DNA from: Cristatella mucedo
Taxonomy: Eukaryota > Bryozoa > Phylactolaemata > Cristatellidae
Length of the DNA stretch: 64,000 nucleotides
Assembly: GCA_009760855.2 (NCBI GenBank)
Contig: WPIO01000001.1
Location: 1,101,001 to 1,165,000 of the forward strand
Direction of reading: 5' to 3'
Made by a program: the position numbers and the translations under genes. Shown in pieces: positions 12,370 to 23,990 of the stretch. Position 1 is the stretch's first letter. The number at the start of each line of letters is the position of its first letter. The notes under the pieces are model-generated. The model saw nothing but the letters and a program-made list of their open reading frames with translations, had not been told where the DNA came from and ran no database searches.

Positions 12370-13420
12370 TTGAAACATTGCACCATTTCAGACAGAGCTT
12401 CACTGGCATCGACCAAATTATCAAATCGAATCCAAATTGTTTTCATTGCAGTTCTAATAGGTAGGCTGGGGCGAGAGAATGCTGGGACCCACATGCTGCC
12501 AACTGTGGCAGTAGTCTATCGCCCCCAGGCGCCAAGTCATCCTGTATCTCAGATGTGTCTGACCTCATTTTGACTCTGAGTGAAGGAAATCAATATGTTC
12601 TTCATTGTTGGTGATTTAAACATTCATTTTGATAACTTAGCTGACTTTTCAGCTCCAAATTTCGTGCGCTTATTGACTTATTCTCTCTGGTGGACTGTGT
12701 GCAGGCCCGATTAATATAAAGGGTCACACAATCGACAGAATTTTCTCCTACCGCTGCATGCAATCATCACCTTTTAATACCAAATTCCGCTTACCTGACC
12801 ATATGCCTATCTCATTCCGTCTACAGTGTATTCCCTCCTGTGCATTCAAAGTCACATATGAATTGCGAAACCATAGGCCCCTTGACATTGATGCTGTCAG
12901 GCCGAAAATATCTTCTTAGCTCATGCTACTCAATTCCCCCTCCAAACGGTAATCATCTGTAGAATTCTTTAACTCGACGCTAGCAGATGGGCTTGACAAG
13001 CGTGCACCTCTGAATAAGCACTCTGCGATCCTTGCCCAGATGGTCAACGGTTTACCACAGACATTAAAAAGCTAGGTGTATTAAGCACAAGCTTGAAAAA
13101 GCCTATACAAGATCAGGACTGACTAACAAGAGACATGGATGCTATGCCTACTGTATATCGAACCAATCAATCCTAGCTTAAACTTAAACATTGCTTAATC
13201 ACAGAGGCACGATCAAGAATGCTGCTGTTTACTATCAACCATTTCCTTATACGTTTCCAAGATAGTTCATTCCCCAGTGATCCTTGTGATGAACTAGCCG
13301 ATCACTTCTATAGCTGCTTTGACAACAAGATAGATAGTATCCGTTAGCTCATCGTCAGGGTGTCCTCATCGCCTCTGGAATTCGGTCCCTCAATTCTGTT
13401 CAGCATTTCAATGTCTGATA
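12370..13420 (+). repeat. LINE family A-like fragment with APE-type endonuclease
   Basis: Successive reading frames give VAVVYRPQAPSHP, FFIVGDLNIHFDN (the GDFN catalytic block of APE-like endonucleases), LFSLVDCVQ, GHTIDRIFS and LPDHMPISF (the SDH block with PDH). Further downstream comes DELADHFYSCFDNKIDSIR, typical of the linker between endonuclease and reverse transcriptase in CR1/L2-like LINEs. Frames are broken by indels and stops. The copy lacks the reverse transcriptase and tail. It is the only endonuclease region in the window. Confidence 0.75.
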
Positions 13421-13789
13421 TCAAGAAATTCAAGAGTCACATAATCAAAATATCAAATACATGTTTATATCAAGATGTCGAAATATTAAAATCAAAATAA
13501 TTTCCACATCAGCTAATTATAATTTTCATATCAGTTTATGTCAAAATAAAAAACTATTCCTCTAGACCCTATTACTATTGTCCTGGTGCTTAGATGCATA
13601 GATCTGCTGCTGTCATTTATAACTAAAATTATTATATGCCATTAGCCTTAGGTCATATCTCAGCACCATTCAAAAAAGGCTGTAGTCAGGCCACGGCTCA
13701 AGCGAAAAACACTAGACCAAACGAATCGCCAGGCCCTGAACGACACTCGGACACCGTTCTGGAAGTCACCTCAAAACGATTTCCCTTTT

Positions 13790-13880
13790 TAGCATTGAGC
13801 ATCGTATCACTTACCATTCGATTGTGCTTCCTTTGCAGAATATATAAAGAGCTTAGAAATATATTCAAGTTTTATGAGAG
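13790..13880 (+). repeat. LINE family A, 3' tail scrap
   Basis: Contains TTACCATTCGATTGTGCTTC, CTTTGCAG and ATAAAGAGCTTAGAAA, the degenerate tail signature of family A. Confidence 0.5.
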
Positions 13881-14988
13881 TGCTATTTCAATATTTTTTT
13901 ATTTTGTTAATATTACACATACCGAGTGGCAGAGTCATTCACCAACTAGAAGTTGTTTATACAGGTTGGCACGAGCTGGCTGGTCTAAAGCATTATACCT
14001 TGCCCGATATGAACTATTGGTTATCGCTTCGCTTGCACGGTGTAAAGTGCCAAGATAGAGGTGATGTTCCTCTAATCGTGCAAAAATAAAGACTTAGTTA
14101 TTAATTGTTAGTAAATTATGCATGAGAACTTGTAAAAGATGCACAAAAATGAGCATTACTAAGACCGATAGTTAGTGTGTACACAAGCAACATAACAACG
14201 ACTATGGCCTTGCTTGATATAATAGCAGATCACTTGCTCAAAAAAATTCATTTGATCCTAGCAAGGAGCTAATAACCTTCTAATTACGATGTAGTTGCTT
14301 TACCAAAGCCATTTATTTCTCCCCGAATTAAAGTGATAGGTAGAGGGTGGTAGGGCATCTTTTAGAAGACCATATTGAAATAACAATATTGCTGCCCTTT
14401 GCGTCAAATGACTAACATTAGCAGACCTCTGTCTCACTAGCCAAGCAAGTAATTGCAGTACGGACAGGCCGGACACTGGCTAGTAGTCATAGCGTCCAGA
14501 AAGCTTCAGAGAATCACCAACTTCACTTTGTATTACATCTAAGGAAATGCGTAGCAATCTAAAGTAAATAAGAGGCCACGATAAGAGCAAGCCTTAGATT
14601 TATATGCTACATATATCTTACTCATCCTGGCCTTTGCAGTAAAGGACGTCGCGGTAAATCTGGAGGAGGAGAGAACATGCTAAATCAACTGGGATTATGG
14701 GAGGGGCCGGGTAGGACGTAGGCCTGCCAAGGGCCAGCTGCCGGATGTGCTAACGAGGTGAAGAGTGGTAGTGCATAGGATTGGTTTGGAGGAACGGGTG
14801 GAGCTGATTTCACTTTAAGTAACACCGGAATCAACCTTTTTAGAGCAGTGTCAAAGGGAAATAAGCTCCATTACTGGGTAAATGAATATCAGGAAACTCA
14901 GTTGCTAGTTATGAGAGAACCGAATGTGATTCGGAAATAGGAAATGTTAAGGCTAACAATCGACTCTATTAGCATATCTCTTGTTGAA
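13881..14988. other. Intergenic DNA, nothing recognised
   Basis: No exon or repeat family supported. The plus-strand frames at 13636-14058 and 13874-14089 overlap the LINE scrap and carry no domain. Confidence 0.35.
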
Positions 14989-14989
14989 T

Positions 14990-15414
14990 CTGCATAAAAT
15001 CTAGGTGCCCTGTTCTGAAGTGACCTTTAATAAGATGATCACATCAGCTCTACAGTCAAGTGTGCTCACTTTCAGCTAAACTTCGGGCCTGCTGTGAAGG
15101 GATGCTACATCTAAATTTGTTCCATACATTTGCAAACTTACCGTCTTGAACTCTGTAACCCACTGCTTTCTAGTTTACCGGCCAGTGCAATCAAATGGTT
15201 ACAGTTGGTGCGAAACTTTAAATCGACGCTTGTCTATTGTGAACGTCCCAGTTGCCTGATCGGGCCACTTCTTATGGACCTATGCTGACTCCCAGTTCAG
15301 CAACGCATCGACTTCAAGATTCTATAACTCATTTTTAGGTTCATTCATTGTTTGGTGCAGCAAATTTGAACTGCCTAAAAGGACACTAAGTTCTTTGAGG
15401 GCGTTATAACAAAT
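14990..15414 (+). repeat. LINE family A, C-terminal and tail fragment, interrupted by a TIR element
   Basis: The sequence starts CTAGGTGCCCTGTTCTGAAG (the LGVLFDSDLS block), continues through ACCGTCTTGAACTCTGTAAC and CATCGACTTCAAGATTCTAT (IDFKIL), and ends with GTTCTTTGAGGGCGTTATAA-CAAATG, the LINE-A tail hairpin region. The TIR element follows immediately, and ATT-rich tail-like bases resume after it. Confidence 0.65.
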
Positions 15415-15762
15415 GAAGCTGGAGGCGGTAGTTTGGGTTGCCATGGTAACCCGGTTGTTCATGGACAGCGATAGCTATTTTAATATCGGTCACATTATAT
15501 GCAAATAGGTTAAAAATATTGGGCTAGTCGATTTCTATTCGTCAGCAGACAAACAGCTATTTCAAAAACGATGAGTTTTTGTGCCCATGGCTCTTTTGAT
15601 TTCTTCGACCTGATTCTGACAATGCAGCTCATGAATCAGGTCAACAGCGTTTTCGACATCAAAACGCTATATTTCGTAGAGCAGCTACCCGCAAAATAAA
15701 TAATTAATTGCAATTCTACTTGCGGAATTTCAGTAACCCAAGTTACAGCCATCAGGCTCAAA
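15415..15762 (-). mobile_element. Short TIR element (MITE), internally deleted copy
   Basis: The ends form a degenerate inverted repeat of about 27 bp: minus-strand GAGCCTGATGGCTGTAAC against plus-strand GAAGCTGGAGGCGGTAGTTT, each followed by a GGGTTRC block. Read on minus, the two flanking parts align closely with the ends of the element at 47491-48328, sharing blocks such as CAAGTAGAATYGCAATT, TAGCTGCTCTA, GTCAGAATCA and ATTTGCATATAAT. The central 480 bases of that longer element are missing. About 350 bp, non-coding. No clear target duplication. Confidence 0.7.
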
Positions 15763-15764
15763 CG

Positions 15765-17330
15765 TAGTAGTACTATTTTCATTATTATAGCCTTGAATTT
15801 GTTTATTTAATTTGCAAAACTACTTCAGCCGTACCTCATACAAGTATAGAGTTTTCACGAAAGTTCTCTACGGTTCCAGAAATTTTAGATGTATGTTGAA
15901 ATCAGCTGGCGAAATCTAACCACTGGGTGGTCGGCTCTTCGAAAACAACTAAGCTATATAGACGTCACACACTTGCTAACATGTTTGTCACATTTAATGT
16001 ACTTAACAATCCGTTCAAGGATTAATAAATGACCAATTGACTTTTACAACATCCCAAGTCTTATGCTTTGAGGAATATTGACAGAATTGCATAGATAATT
16101 TAATGACTTAAAATTCAAAAAACTCCATCATTAGTTATTAGTAAATTTAAATTGTATTAAAACTTAATAGTATTAAGTAATATTACTAATAATAATAATT
16201 ACTTGTACTAATATGTATACTAATTAATAGTCTAAATATTATTATTAACATTAAATAGTAGTAGCTAAAGTTTTAATTCAACATAAACTATGACAATGGT
16301 CGTCAAAAGGTCGTAGGAGAGGTTCTGCGATCGGCCGTTGCCAGGATGGAAAAGGTGCCAAGAGGGAGAAGAATTAGCTTTGTCTGCCAGGAGTACGTTA
16401 AGTTAAGGAAAGTTCAGCTCGATGATCTGCCAGGCATCTCTTCACTTATGATTAACACTTTTTACTTAGCAATGCTTACGTAGAAGTATGGCACACGCTC
16501 AGCAGTTACTTTAAGAAGTGAAATGACAGAAAGCTTGAAGCTTAAACTACTTTCATTTTGGGAGTCGATGGTAATCTTTTCGGTAAAACATTACATAAAA
16601 TGCCGGGTTTGTAGTAAGCGGCAAATACATCAAGTATTTTCACTGAACTAAAGCAATGTCCTCACAGCGATAGACACAGGTTGACGTACAACGACCCAAT
16701 CTGATATTGTCTCCTCGCCCTTCGTGGTCCTCAAGGTAAATCAATTAACCTACCACTCCCACATCCATCAATCACTGCCCAGCAGGCTGGCTGCGTGCAC
16801 GAACAACTGAATGGGTGGCTAAAATATTGGGAGTGGTCAAACTGGCAAATTTCTTGGAAACTTTCTCATTATAAGACAAACAAGTTTAAAATGCAACCCC
16901 AAGTTAGGGTGACTGACATGCTACCAGATTATGCTAGAGAAAACTATTTTTAAAAATATCTTCATACCGAAAGTATTACATCGAGCTCGCTTGCAAAAGT
17001 TTTTGTTAATAGCAATATAATTTAGCGTTAGGCGAACTTTGAAAGTTAAAGCAACTCAGCCAGAAACGGACGTGCTGGACATTGCTTGAAACTGTGTAAA
17101 AACGTTACATTTTCAAAATAAGGACACACCACCTTGAGGTCAACCATCCGATCGGTAGTTGCCCAAATCAAAAAGCTTAAACCTAATCGCTCCAAGCGAA
17201 GCCACGCCCTCGTCTATCTTACCTTCACCAAATGGCTATTCAATGCTAAAACTCATTATTTCTTTGATTTACATCTGTGAACATTACTTGTTGATATTTT
17301 TACATTAAGCCAAAAAACAAAAGTAACTAT
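15765..17330. other. AT-rich DNA with simple ATT/AAT runs
   Basis: At 16130-16260 the sequence is almost pure A/T, with TAATAATAATAATTA-type words. No coding or RNA feature recognised. Confidence 0.4.
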
Positions 17331-17334
17331 CGCT

Positions 17335-18470
17335 TAGCAACTATACTATCGTTAGAATTAATATATTGATAATTTATTGCAGCTGGGCCTTGGTAATGTG
17401 GTGGATCGTGGTGGAATATGGTATTTGCCCATGCCATTGATTGATTGCAGAGAATTGCTATAGAATGATCGAGACAATTGTAGCGAAATTGTCCGATTAT
17501 GCAATAGTCAAAGTTGAGATTAGTGTGCAATCATAATAAGAGCTGTATGTGTGCTGGTCGCTTTTCAACGAACTAAGGTAGATTGTGGTGGAGCTTTATG
17601 GGGGTAGGCAGTTGCAGTCAATTGCAATGCATTGCACGAGAATGGGCACGCACAATAAGGTGCAATTGTGTGGGTGCACTTTTAACCGAGCCCGTTCTTT
17701 TATGCGATGTAAATTACAGCTTCGTGCTGACGATTTGAGGATGATGTACAGTGAATTAGAGTGGATTTCAATATCTCCCATGCTATTTTGGACGATATTG
17801 CCTCACTTTGAGAGTGGATTTTTTTAACTTAAGTGGTTGTGCACACGAGACAGTAAGCTTTAATGTGTAATCAAAACTGGAGGTCGGTGCAAGCAATTTC
17901 TAGTCGCTCTGTGGTGGATGCGATGGATTGAGGTATTTCCCTGGGGCTTTGCATTCCATTGCAGTGCATTCATGGGAACGCAAATGCCAATGGAAGTAAG
18001 ATTTCTTGAGCATATTTGCCACAGTGCTCTGTCATATGCAATCAAAAATAGGCTTTCTGACAAGATTACTTTTGTTTTACTGTGGAATGCAGTGGATTAT
18101 GTTATAGCCCGGGCAGCTGCGATCTATTCCGCGGACTTTGCGAGAACTTGTTAATGAAATCTGTGTAATTTTTTGGGTACACTAAACGTAGTGTAGTTTA
18201 TATTCCAAAACTTGCTGGAGTTTTTCTAATTTACAGTGGATTTAAGGTTATCCGAAGTAGTTTTCGGTATATGCCTCAGTCTTTGCAGCCCATCATGCAT
18301 GTGCATTTGTGCCCACAACGATATTAAATTTGGTGGATATGTAAAACTAAAGATAGAATATTCACTTTAAATTTAAGCTCGGAAACGCCAATGCCCAATC
18401 AAGTTAGCCTAATTAGAGTGGATTTCGGTTATTTGCGGAATTCTCAAGCTGCTCAGCCAGCGGGAAAGTG
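17335..18470 (-). repeat. Cluster of degenerate GCAAT-type repeats, orientation 2
   Basis: The complement carries the words seen at 5.3-7.1 kb: ATGGCATGGGCAAATACCAT, GCAATTGACTGCAACTG and repeated AAATCCACTCT. On plus these read as GTGGATTT and CATTGCAGTGCATT. The family is the same by word content but the orientation is opposite. Units are too diverged to give a consensus by eye. Confidence 0.4.
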
Positions 18471-19365
18471 AATCTACTATAGATTTAAGTGCAGAGACCG
18501 TGCAAAAAGCCGAGGTTGAGGCCAAAAGAGAAGTTGCAGAGTTAATTCACATGCTGTAAGTAAACATGGTCATAGTCCCACGTATTCGCTATGTTCTGCA
18601 AATTAAATGCTTCTTTAGCATACGCCCAGTCTGAGCTGGCAAACAACCGAAGTGTAACACTTACAAACATCTTGTGGGGTTTCCACGCCTGCACAGAACT
18701 AAGCCTCACACACGTTGCTCGTAAAGGCGCTAGTCTCAGCCGACAAAAGACGAATACTGGTCAATTATGTGCCTTGTACCACGCCAGGCGACTTGGAAGT
18801 GCTGCACCGCAGCATGCAGTGTGCCAAAAGTAGCAGGCACACGGTAGAGAAGAAGCACACCCATTCCAAACTGACAAGTATGTCTACATAACGTAGACAA
18901 GTGTATTCGACAGCATACAATTACAGGCGTGCACCAGCTGCACAATAATGTGCACCAACACCTCCTTGACCTAGAGCTCTAATCAGCTCAAATGTCAATG
19001 CCGATTCTGGAATCACAGTGGACTGCCTATCTCATGGCGTCCGGCCGGTTTAATGTGACCTCGGTCGTTGGTTATTGAATACTCGGTTCCTAACTATTAC
19101 AAGTCAGGAATCGCGAATAATTATTATAAATCATGATCTGAATGGTTTAGTAGGCAATGCTTTTTCAGATCGCCAATGACTTTCTGAAGATACAGGGATT
19201 ATTTTTGCATTACCAGGGTATGACCACAGCATGACGATCCGATTTAGGGTTTGGGCTAGCAAAATGCAAGCAAGTATTTATTGGGGATGGGGAAACTGAC
19301 ATGCAAACATAAACAGGTCAGCTAATGCTGGTTGCCTCCATCTTAGTTATGAAAGCTGTTACTTT
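18471..19365. other. Intergenic DNA, nothing recognised
   Basis: No exon or repeat end could be supported. Confidence 0.35.
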
Positions 19366-20246
19366 AAAATGTTTCTCCGTCTGTAACTCCACAAATTCAT
19401 ACAGACTATGTGGTTGTTACGCAGGAGAGTTTTGTACAGTGCACTCACAGCCTAAGCAGCTCGGTAAGCATTTGGTAGCCAAGAGACTTCGTCTCATACA
19501 AAAAAGAGAAAGTGGGACGCATAGCAGAGTCCGGAGAGCATTCGAAGTAGTGAGTAGCATGGAAGTAGCAGCTCAGGACCACTGAAAATGATGAGCCATA
19601 GTCGGCAGTAGGAGAATAGTTGTTGTTGCCTAAGATTTGTGGAAGCGAGTTCCACAGTATAGGACCTGCAGAGCTAAAGCTTCTGCAACCAACGGTCTTG
19701 AAGTGGAGGAATGAAACCGCTAATTTAGCATCCACCTGAGGACGCGAACAGGCTGAAACTGGTGCAGGAGTTCAGCTAGGTACGAAGGAGCCAAGCTGTG
19801 GCAGGCCTTGTGGGTCAGCGTAAGAACTTTGCTCTGTATCCATTGCTCTATCGGCATTCATCCTAGCTCTTTTAGCCAAGAAGACACGTGCTCAAACCTC
19901 CGGGACTTAAAGACTAGCCTTGCAGCCATATTCACAGTCAGCTGCAGTGGCCTAATAGCTTTCTTTGGTAGCCCAGCCAAAAGGGAATTATAATAATCAA
20001 GCCGAGACAGCACTAAGGCGCTGGTTAAATTGTTTACAAGCAACTGTGGGAGACAGCCCCTGATCTTGGATAGGGATCGGACGTGATGGCTAGCTGTAAA
20101 AGCAGTCTTCTGAATTAAGCTTTTAAAATTGAGGCAGCTGTCGAAAACAACACCTAAATTTCAAGTGCGTGGTGATGGTCGCACAATAGTATCACCCATT
20201 AGAAGAGCAAAGCCTTTTAATCCAGCCAAGTGCTTATGATGTCCCA

Positions 20247-20556
20247 CGAGCTGGTTTGGTCCAGTGGTTAAGGTGCTTGCCCCGACCAAGGTCTGGCTGA
20301 GGTCGTGGGCTCGAGCCCTGACGAACATGTAACAATAATAATAATAATGTACTTGATAAAGCGCCCTCAGAGAACTCAATCTCTTTCTAGGCGCTTTACA
20401 TTTGCTGCAAAGGGAAATGCAATTAAATGGCAAGTAAAATCATGCATGAAAAACAAACAAAATGAATAACATGGTTAGGGGTGACAGTGTGAAGCACCTG
20501 AATAGAAATTTAGTTCTCTTGGGGCGCTATACAAATGAGATATATTTTTTGAATTA
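20247..20556 (+). repeat. SINE family 1 copy inside LINE B, itself interrupted
   Basis: The tRNA-like head has an A box TGGTCCAGTGGTTAAGG (from 20258) and a B box GGGCTCGAGCCC (from 20307). The body is broken at about 20331 by a reversed LINE-A tail, then resumes at about 20487 with GTGAAGCACCTGAATAG and GGGGCGCTATACAAATGA. The word ACGAGC flanks both ends (20247 and about 20557) and may be a short target duplication, although GAGC is also the start of the SINE. Transcription by RNA polymerase III is inferred from the boxes. Confidence 0.8.
20331..20486 (-). repeat. LINE family A 3' tail inserted in the SINE
   Basis: It begins on plus with AACAATAATAATAATAATG, the complement of the (ATT)n tail. 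The tail hairpin words AAAGCGCCCTCAGAGAACTC and TTTCTAGGCGCTTTAC follow, then AACATGGTTAGGGGTGACA, the family-A 3' UTR. The insert is cut off at GTGACA, where other copies continue with TGCACAGGGTCAGC. It is therefore a 5'-truncated family-A insertion of about 155 bp. Confidence 0.85.
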
Positions 20557-21101
20557 TATACGAGCAGCAGTTCGGTTTTACAATCATTTAATATCAGGAA
20601 ATTTTCCGACATCCAGGATCGATGATCGGCAAGGCAAGCATTCAGTTTCTCAGTTGCTGCAGCAGATTCCGACGGTTTGAATGACAAATACAACTGAGGA
20701 TCGTCAGCATAAAAAGTGAACCCTGCCATTGCGATTTCAGATCCATAGTCAAGCTAGACGTCACATTCAACATGCAAAGCAGCATGCATGCAAGAATAGG
20801 TGCAAACAATATTGTGGGCCGTTTTCTCATTCACTCGAATGCTGGTACCATTGCAAATAACGTGCACGTTTGGCTTACTGCATTAGCTGGGGCGTTCAAA
20901 ATTCAATGAATGGCAAAGTAGCAGTCCTCACAGGGCTTGCCTTGCTCAGGCATGAGCACTTGAATTTAAGCTTTAAGTCAATTAAGCATCAATTAAGCAC
21001 CAAGAGGCCTACATCGGCACTATGTCATCTTAAACGACTCAACGAAATTAATGCAGGGTAACCTAACGCCTTCCTCGGTGGGTCTGGAACATAGACATTT
21101 G

Positions 21102-21400
21102 GTCATAATAATAATAATAATAATAATAATACACTTGATAAAGCACCCTCGGAGAACTTAATCTCTTTCTAGGTGCTTTACATTTGCTGCAAAGGGAAAT
21201 GCAATTGAATGGTAAGTAAAATCATGCTTGAAAAACAAACACAATGAATAATATGGTTAGGGGTGACATGCACAGGGTCAGCATGCAAATGTGGTTAGTG
21301 GCAGCATGCACAGTGTCAGCGCGCATAAGCACATGAAGGACGAATCACAGGGACCCACTATATGCTGTCCTAAATAGGTGTGTCATGAAAAAAGAAAAAA
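21102..21400 (-). repeat. LINE family A, 3' end with tail
   Basis: (AAT)n on plus is followed by the tail hairpin words, the GGTTAGGGGTGACATGCAC block and a final stretch whose minus reading gives HLFRTAYSGSL, the last residues of the family-A ORF. The copy is 5'-truncated. Confidence 0.85.
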
Positions 21401-22165
21401 CATTTTGCCCACTGGTCGGATGGGCCAGTCTCCATTTGCTGACCGTATCCAAGCTTTCTCCTCCTGCAGCATACAGCTTGCAGCCCAGATTGTAAATGGA
21501 CACCCTTCTCAACGAATCGTGATTCGTCTCCATGACATCTGGCCATGGTCGGGGTTTGGAAACTATACCGGAGCTTGACGTTAGCTGGTTCAATAGGCCA
21601 GTAGGGACAACTCCTGACATGCAGTCACCGCTACATGCTGCCTTGAAAGACAGAATGCTTGTTTGGCAGTTGCAGCAGCAGCAACAGCAACTGCATGCAG
21701 AAACTGTGTGAAGCACAGCCAGTTATCAGATGTATTTCAAAATAATTGGATGCAATCCATGGGGTACAGAATACTGATTGCGCTGGTGCAGACACGTGGC
21801 TGCTGCAAAGCATCTCAGCAGCAGCACACTAGGTAAGGCTGCATCTTCTGCACAGTGCACGAGAAACAGGCTGCTTGCTCAGTAACGCAGTAAAATAAGA
21901 AAAGGCAAGCACTTCAGAACCTAGTTTTCTAGATATGGCTACGAACGGCAAATGCAGACTGCTGCAACACAGGCACTACGATAAACACAAGTCAGAGAAG
22001 CCGAGCTCGAGAGAGTGAGTGAGACACAAGTGCATACGCCATCTATCGGCGATGCTTGGTATCACAAAAAAGACAACCGTCAAATGCTCAAGAATAGCTT
22101 TGGCTGCCCCTGCCCTAGCCAGGGGGGCCAGCACTTAATGATTAAGACTGATTGATTGATGATTA
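21401..22165. other. Intergenic DNA downstream of the MARVEL gene
   Basis: It holds a CAG/CAA-rich stretch (21673-21695). This should contain the MARVEL gene's 3' UTR, which runs to the left of 22170, but I see no clear poly(A) signal for it on the minus strand. Confidence 0.35.
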
Positions 22166-22169
22166 AGCA

Positions 22170-22352
22170 TCAGTAGGCAGGCGGCTGCTGTGAGGCATAC
22201 GGCTGCTGCTCGGCAACATACTCCTCGTCGTGTGCAGAGCCTGAGGCCACGGTTATGCAAGGCAAGGCGATGAGCTCCGGACCATCTTTCAACCAAACCA
22301 CGTTGAAGTAAAGCTCCAGCGAATAGGTGGCCAAAATAATTACACCGAATGC
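22170..22352 (-). CDS. MARVEL-domain protein, exon 4 (terminal)
   Basis: The acceptor is TTCATTCTCTAG and the exon is read in phase 0. It gives 60 residues: the fourth membrane span (AFGVIILATYSLELYFNVVW), then KDGPELIALP and a Gln/Tyr/Pro-rich tail ending QQPPAY before TGA. PPAY fits the PPxY class bound by WW domains of Nedd4-type ligases; that role is inferred. Joined to exon 3, it places the last extracellular loop (SDTGCNASAFV) directly before span 4, as in MAL, plasmolipin and CMTM proteins. The paralogous exon is at 58652-58485. Confidence 0.8.
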   Translation of the reverse strand, partial: AFGVIILATYSLELYFNVVWLKDGPELIALPCITVASGSAHDEEYVAEQQPYASQQPPAY

Positions 22353-22621
22353 CTAGAGAATGAACCGAAGTGGTTAGTGTCAGAGAGGAGAGCAGCAGCA
22401 GCATTTCGTGCAGAAGCACACACAAATCGACCAGCTGAATCACTGCACAGCGACAATCTCAACCTGAGACGACAATGCTGCACTAGGAAACCTACACATA
22501 CATGCTCACTGGGCGACACTAGGTTGACGTCTGCTGCAACGTGTCGGCTGGCAAAAGCATGAAAATGCATATTCCGAACACACTGGCAACAAGCTGCACG
22601 ATATCTTTTGCAGTTGAATGG

Positions 22622-22750
22622 CTCAGAGTTTAAGGTACTCTCCAGACCAAGGTCTGGTGGAGGTGATAGGCTCGAGCCCCGTGGCATGTGTCAAGCGACT
22701 GGATACAGATTAAGTTCTCTAAAGACGCTAAACCATGAATTATATTATTG
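22622..22750 (+). repeat. SINE family 1 copy
   Basis: GACCAAGGTCTGGTGGAGG and a B box GGCTCGAGCCCC are followed by AGATTAAGTTCTCT and a degraded GACGCTAAACC tail. The A box is eroded (AGAGTTTAAGG). It lies in the third intron of the MARVEL gene, antisense to it. Confidence 0.75.
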
Positions 22751-23880
22751 AACTGTTTGGCTAGAGTGTACACTGCCAGACTGCGGCAGATAGTGTAGAA
22801 AATTGGGCTATCTACTCGAAAGAAAAAATAGACCAACGTAAACTGCTGGCCAAGCAGCAAATAGTGCGAACTGTCTGCATAATAAATGCCCTTGTTACTC
22901 GCTAGACTGCAGCAGCAGAGGTTCAAGTTGCTGAGGTACAATTCTCATCTCAAGCCCTCTGCAGCCTGGATTCCACACCCATAACTACAGCATAACAGTT
23001 ATTACAATAACTTTACAATAATTACATTTAATAATTATAATTACAATTACCATAATTACATTTTATAATGATTACACTAATTGCATTACATTAATTACAG
23101 CACGTTTATCGGGCGACTCAAATATGACCGCACACTTACTGAAACACGATTATAGTATACATATCAATTATACTAACCAACAAATAGGTATCAACATGTA
23201 ACAACGTATCAATAATGCAGCTTTGCACACCACTTCCATTTCTCGGTTGAAAAATTAGCACCATACAGCAATCACTGCTGGACAGATCGCACTTGATACT
23301 TTGCAAGCACAATTTTTGAATATTTATTGCAATGGAATTTTGGAGTGCTACGAATGTATTTGCCTAACTGAATTAGATTGTCAAACGTTTAGGTACCAAA
23401 CATTTGCTCTTGGCCACCAGTTAAGGCACCAATCCCTGATGCTTCAATTTATGGCTGTAATTTCAGTTTTTACGAATTTAAAAATAGTTATTGAAGTCTC
23501 TGCAATAGTGGCAGACCTCGTCAGTACAGCAGAGAAAGACATCGATTGCAGTAGAGCTTAGTACAACCGAATCTGAGTAGGCAATATAGCTAGGGGCATA
23601 AAGTTTATAGATTCAATTGAAACATGGGTAGGCTCAGATCAGGCTGCAAGACAAACTGTCTACATATCTCCTGCAAAAAAGAGCAATGGGGAACGTAAAT
23701 AAAGTCATAAATCAAATGGCAATACAAAACTATCCCACACGTGAACTGCACAGCTGTAACAGCTATGTCTTCGCTGTTGGACGAGGACGCCGCCGCCTGC
23801 CTTCGAAGAGTCCGCAATATGCATCCGAGAGCTGACCGTCTGGAATATCACCACTTACGCATCGTCGACCCGGGTTGCAT
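22751..23880. other. Intron of the MARVEL gene, nothing else recognised
   Basis: AT-rich from 22990 to 23100, with ATAATTACATT-type words. No LINE landmarks seen before about 23.88 kb. Confidence 0.4.
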
Positions 23881-23990
23881 GCTCATTTCCTCATCCTGAA
23901 CGACTTCATTTACTTCGGGGACTTTCCTTCCTCGTGGAAAACGGACTTAATTATCCTCATCCACAAGAAGGGCGACCCAAGAGACAGTGA
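23880..23990 (+). repeat. Fragment of a third LINE type (reverse transcriptase N-terminal region)
   Basis: One frame reads FLILNDFIYFGDFPSSWKTD followed by LIILIHKKGDPRDSD. This is the P-x-W-K ... KKGD block at the start of non-LTR reverse transcriptases. It is not the matching part of families A or B in this window, so it is kept separate. It ends abruptly against an inverted family-B piece. Confidence 0.6.

Larger units (their letters stand above)
19370..20870 (-). repeat. LINE family B copy, interrupted by SINE 1
   Basis: Read on minus, it opens near 20730 with the reverse transcriptase active-site block FYADDPQLYLSF and ESAAATEKLN, then SWMSENFLILNDCKTELLL. After the SINE interruption come MGDTIVRPSPR, NLGVVFDS, LVNNLTSALVLSRLDYYNSLLAG and the C-terminal LKTVGCRSFSSAGPILWNSLP. 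The 3' end near 19375 has the family-B landmark (complement of CTGTAACTCCACAAATTCAT). Stops and frameshifts make it inactive. It belongs with the copies at 24.1, 40.7 and 41.5-43.2 kb because they share LESAAATDKLN-type and SSFSVVLSCYF-type peptides. Confidence 0.85.

Noticed and set aside
20247-20330. A tRNA gene suggested by A and B boxes
   Set aside because: The head is followed by a LINE-like tail and the same unit recurs at 22.6, 53.4 and 61.0 kb, so it is a SINE. No proper acceptor stem is formed.
22170-22352. LAPTM4-like protein as the identity of the PPAY-ending exon
   Set aside because: The last span and Pro-Tyr tail resemble LAPTM proteins, but exons 1-3 fit the MARVEL layout better (AD and Cys-loop positions, short loops, total length).
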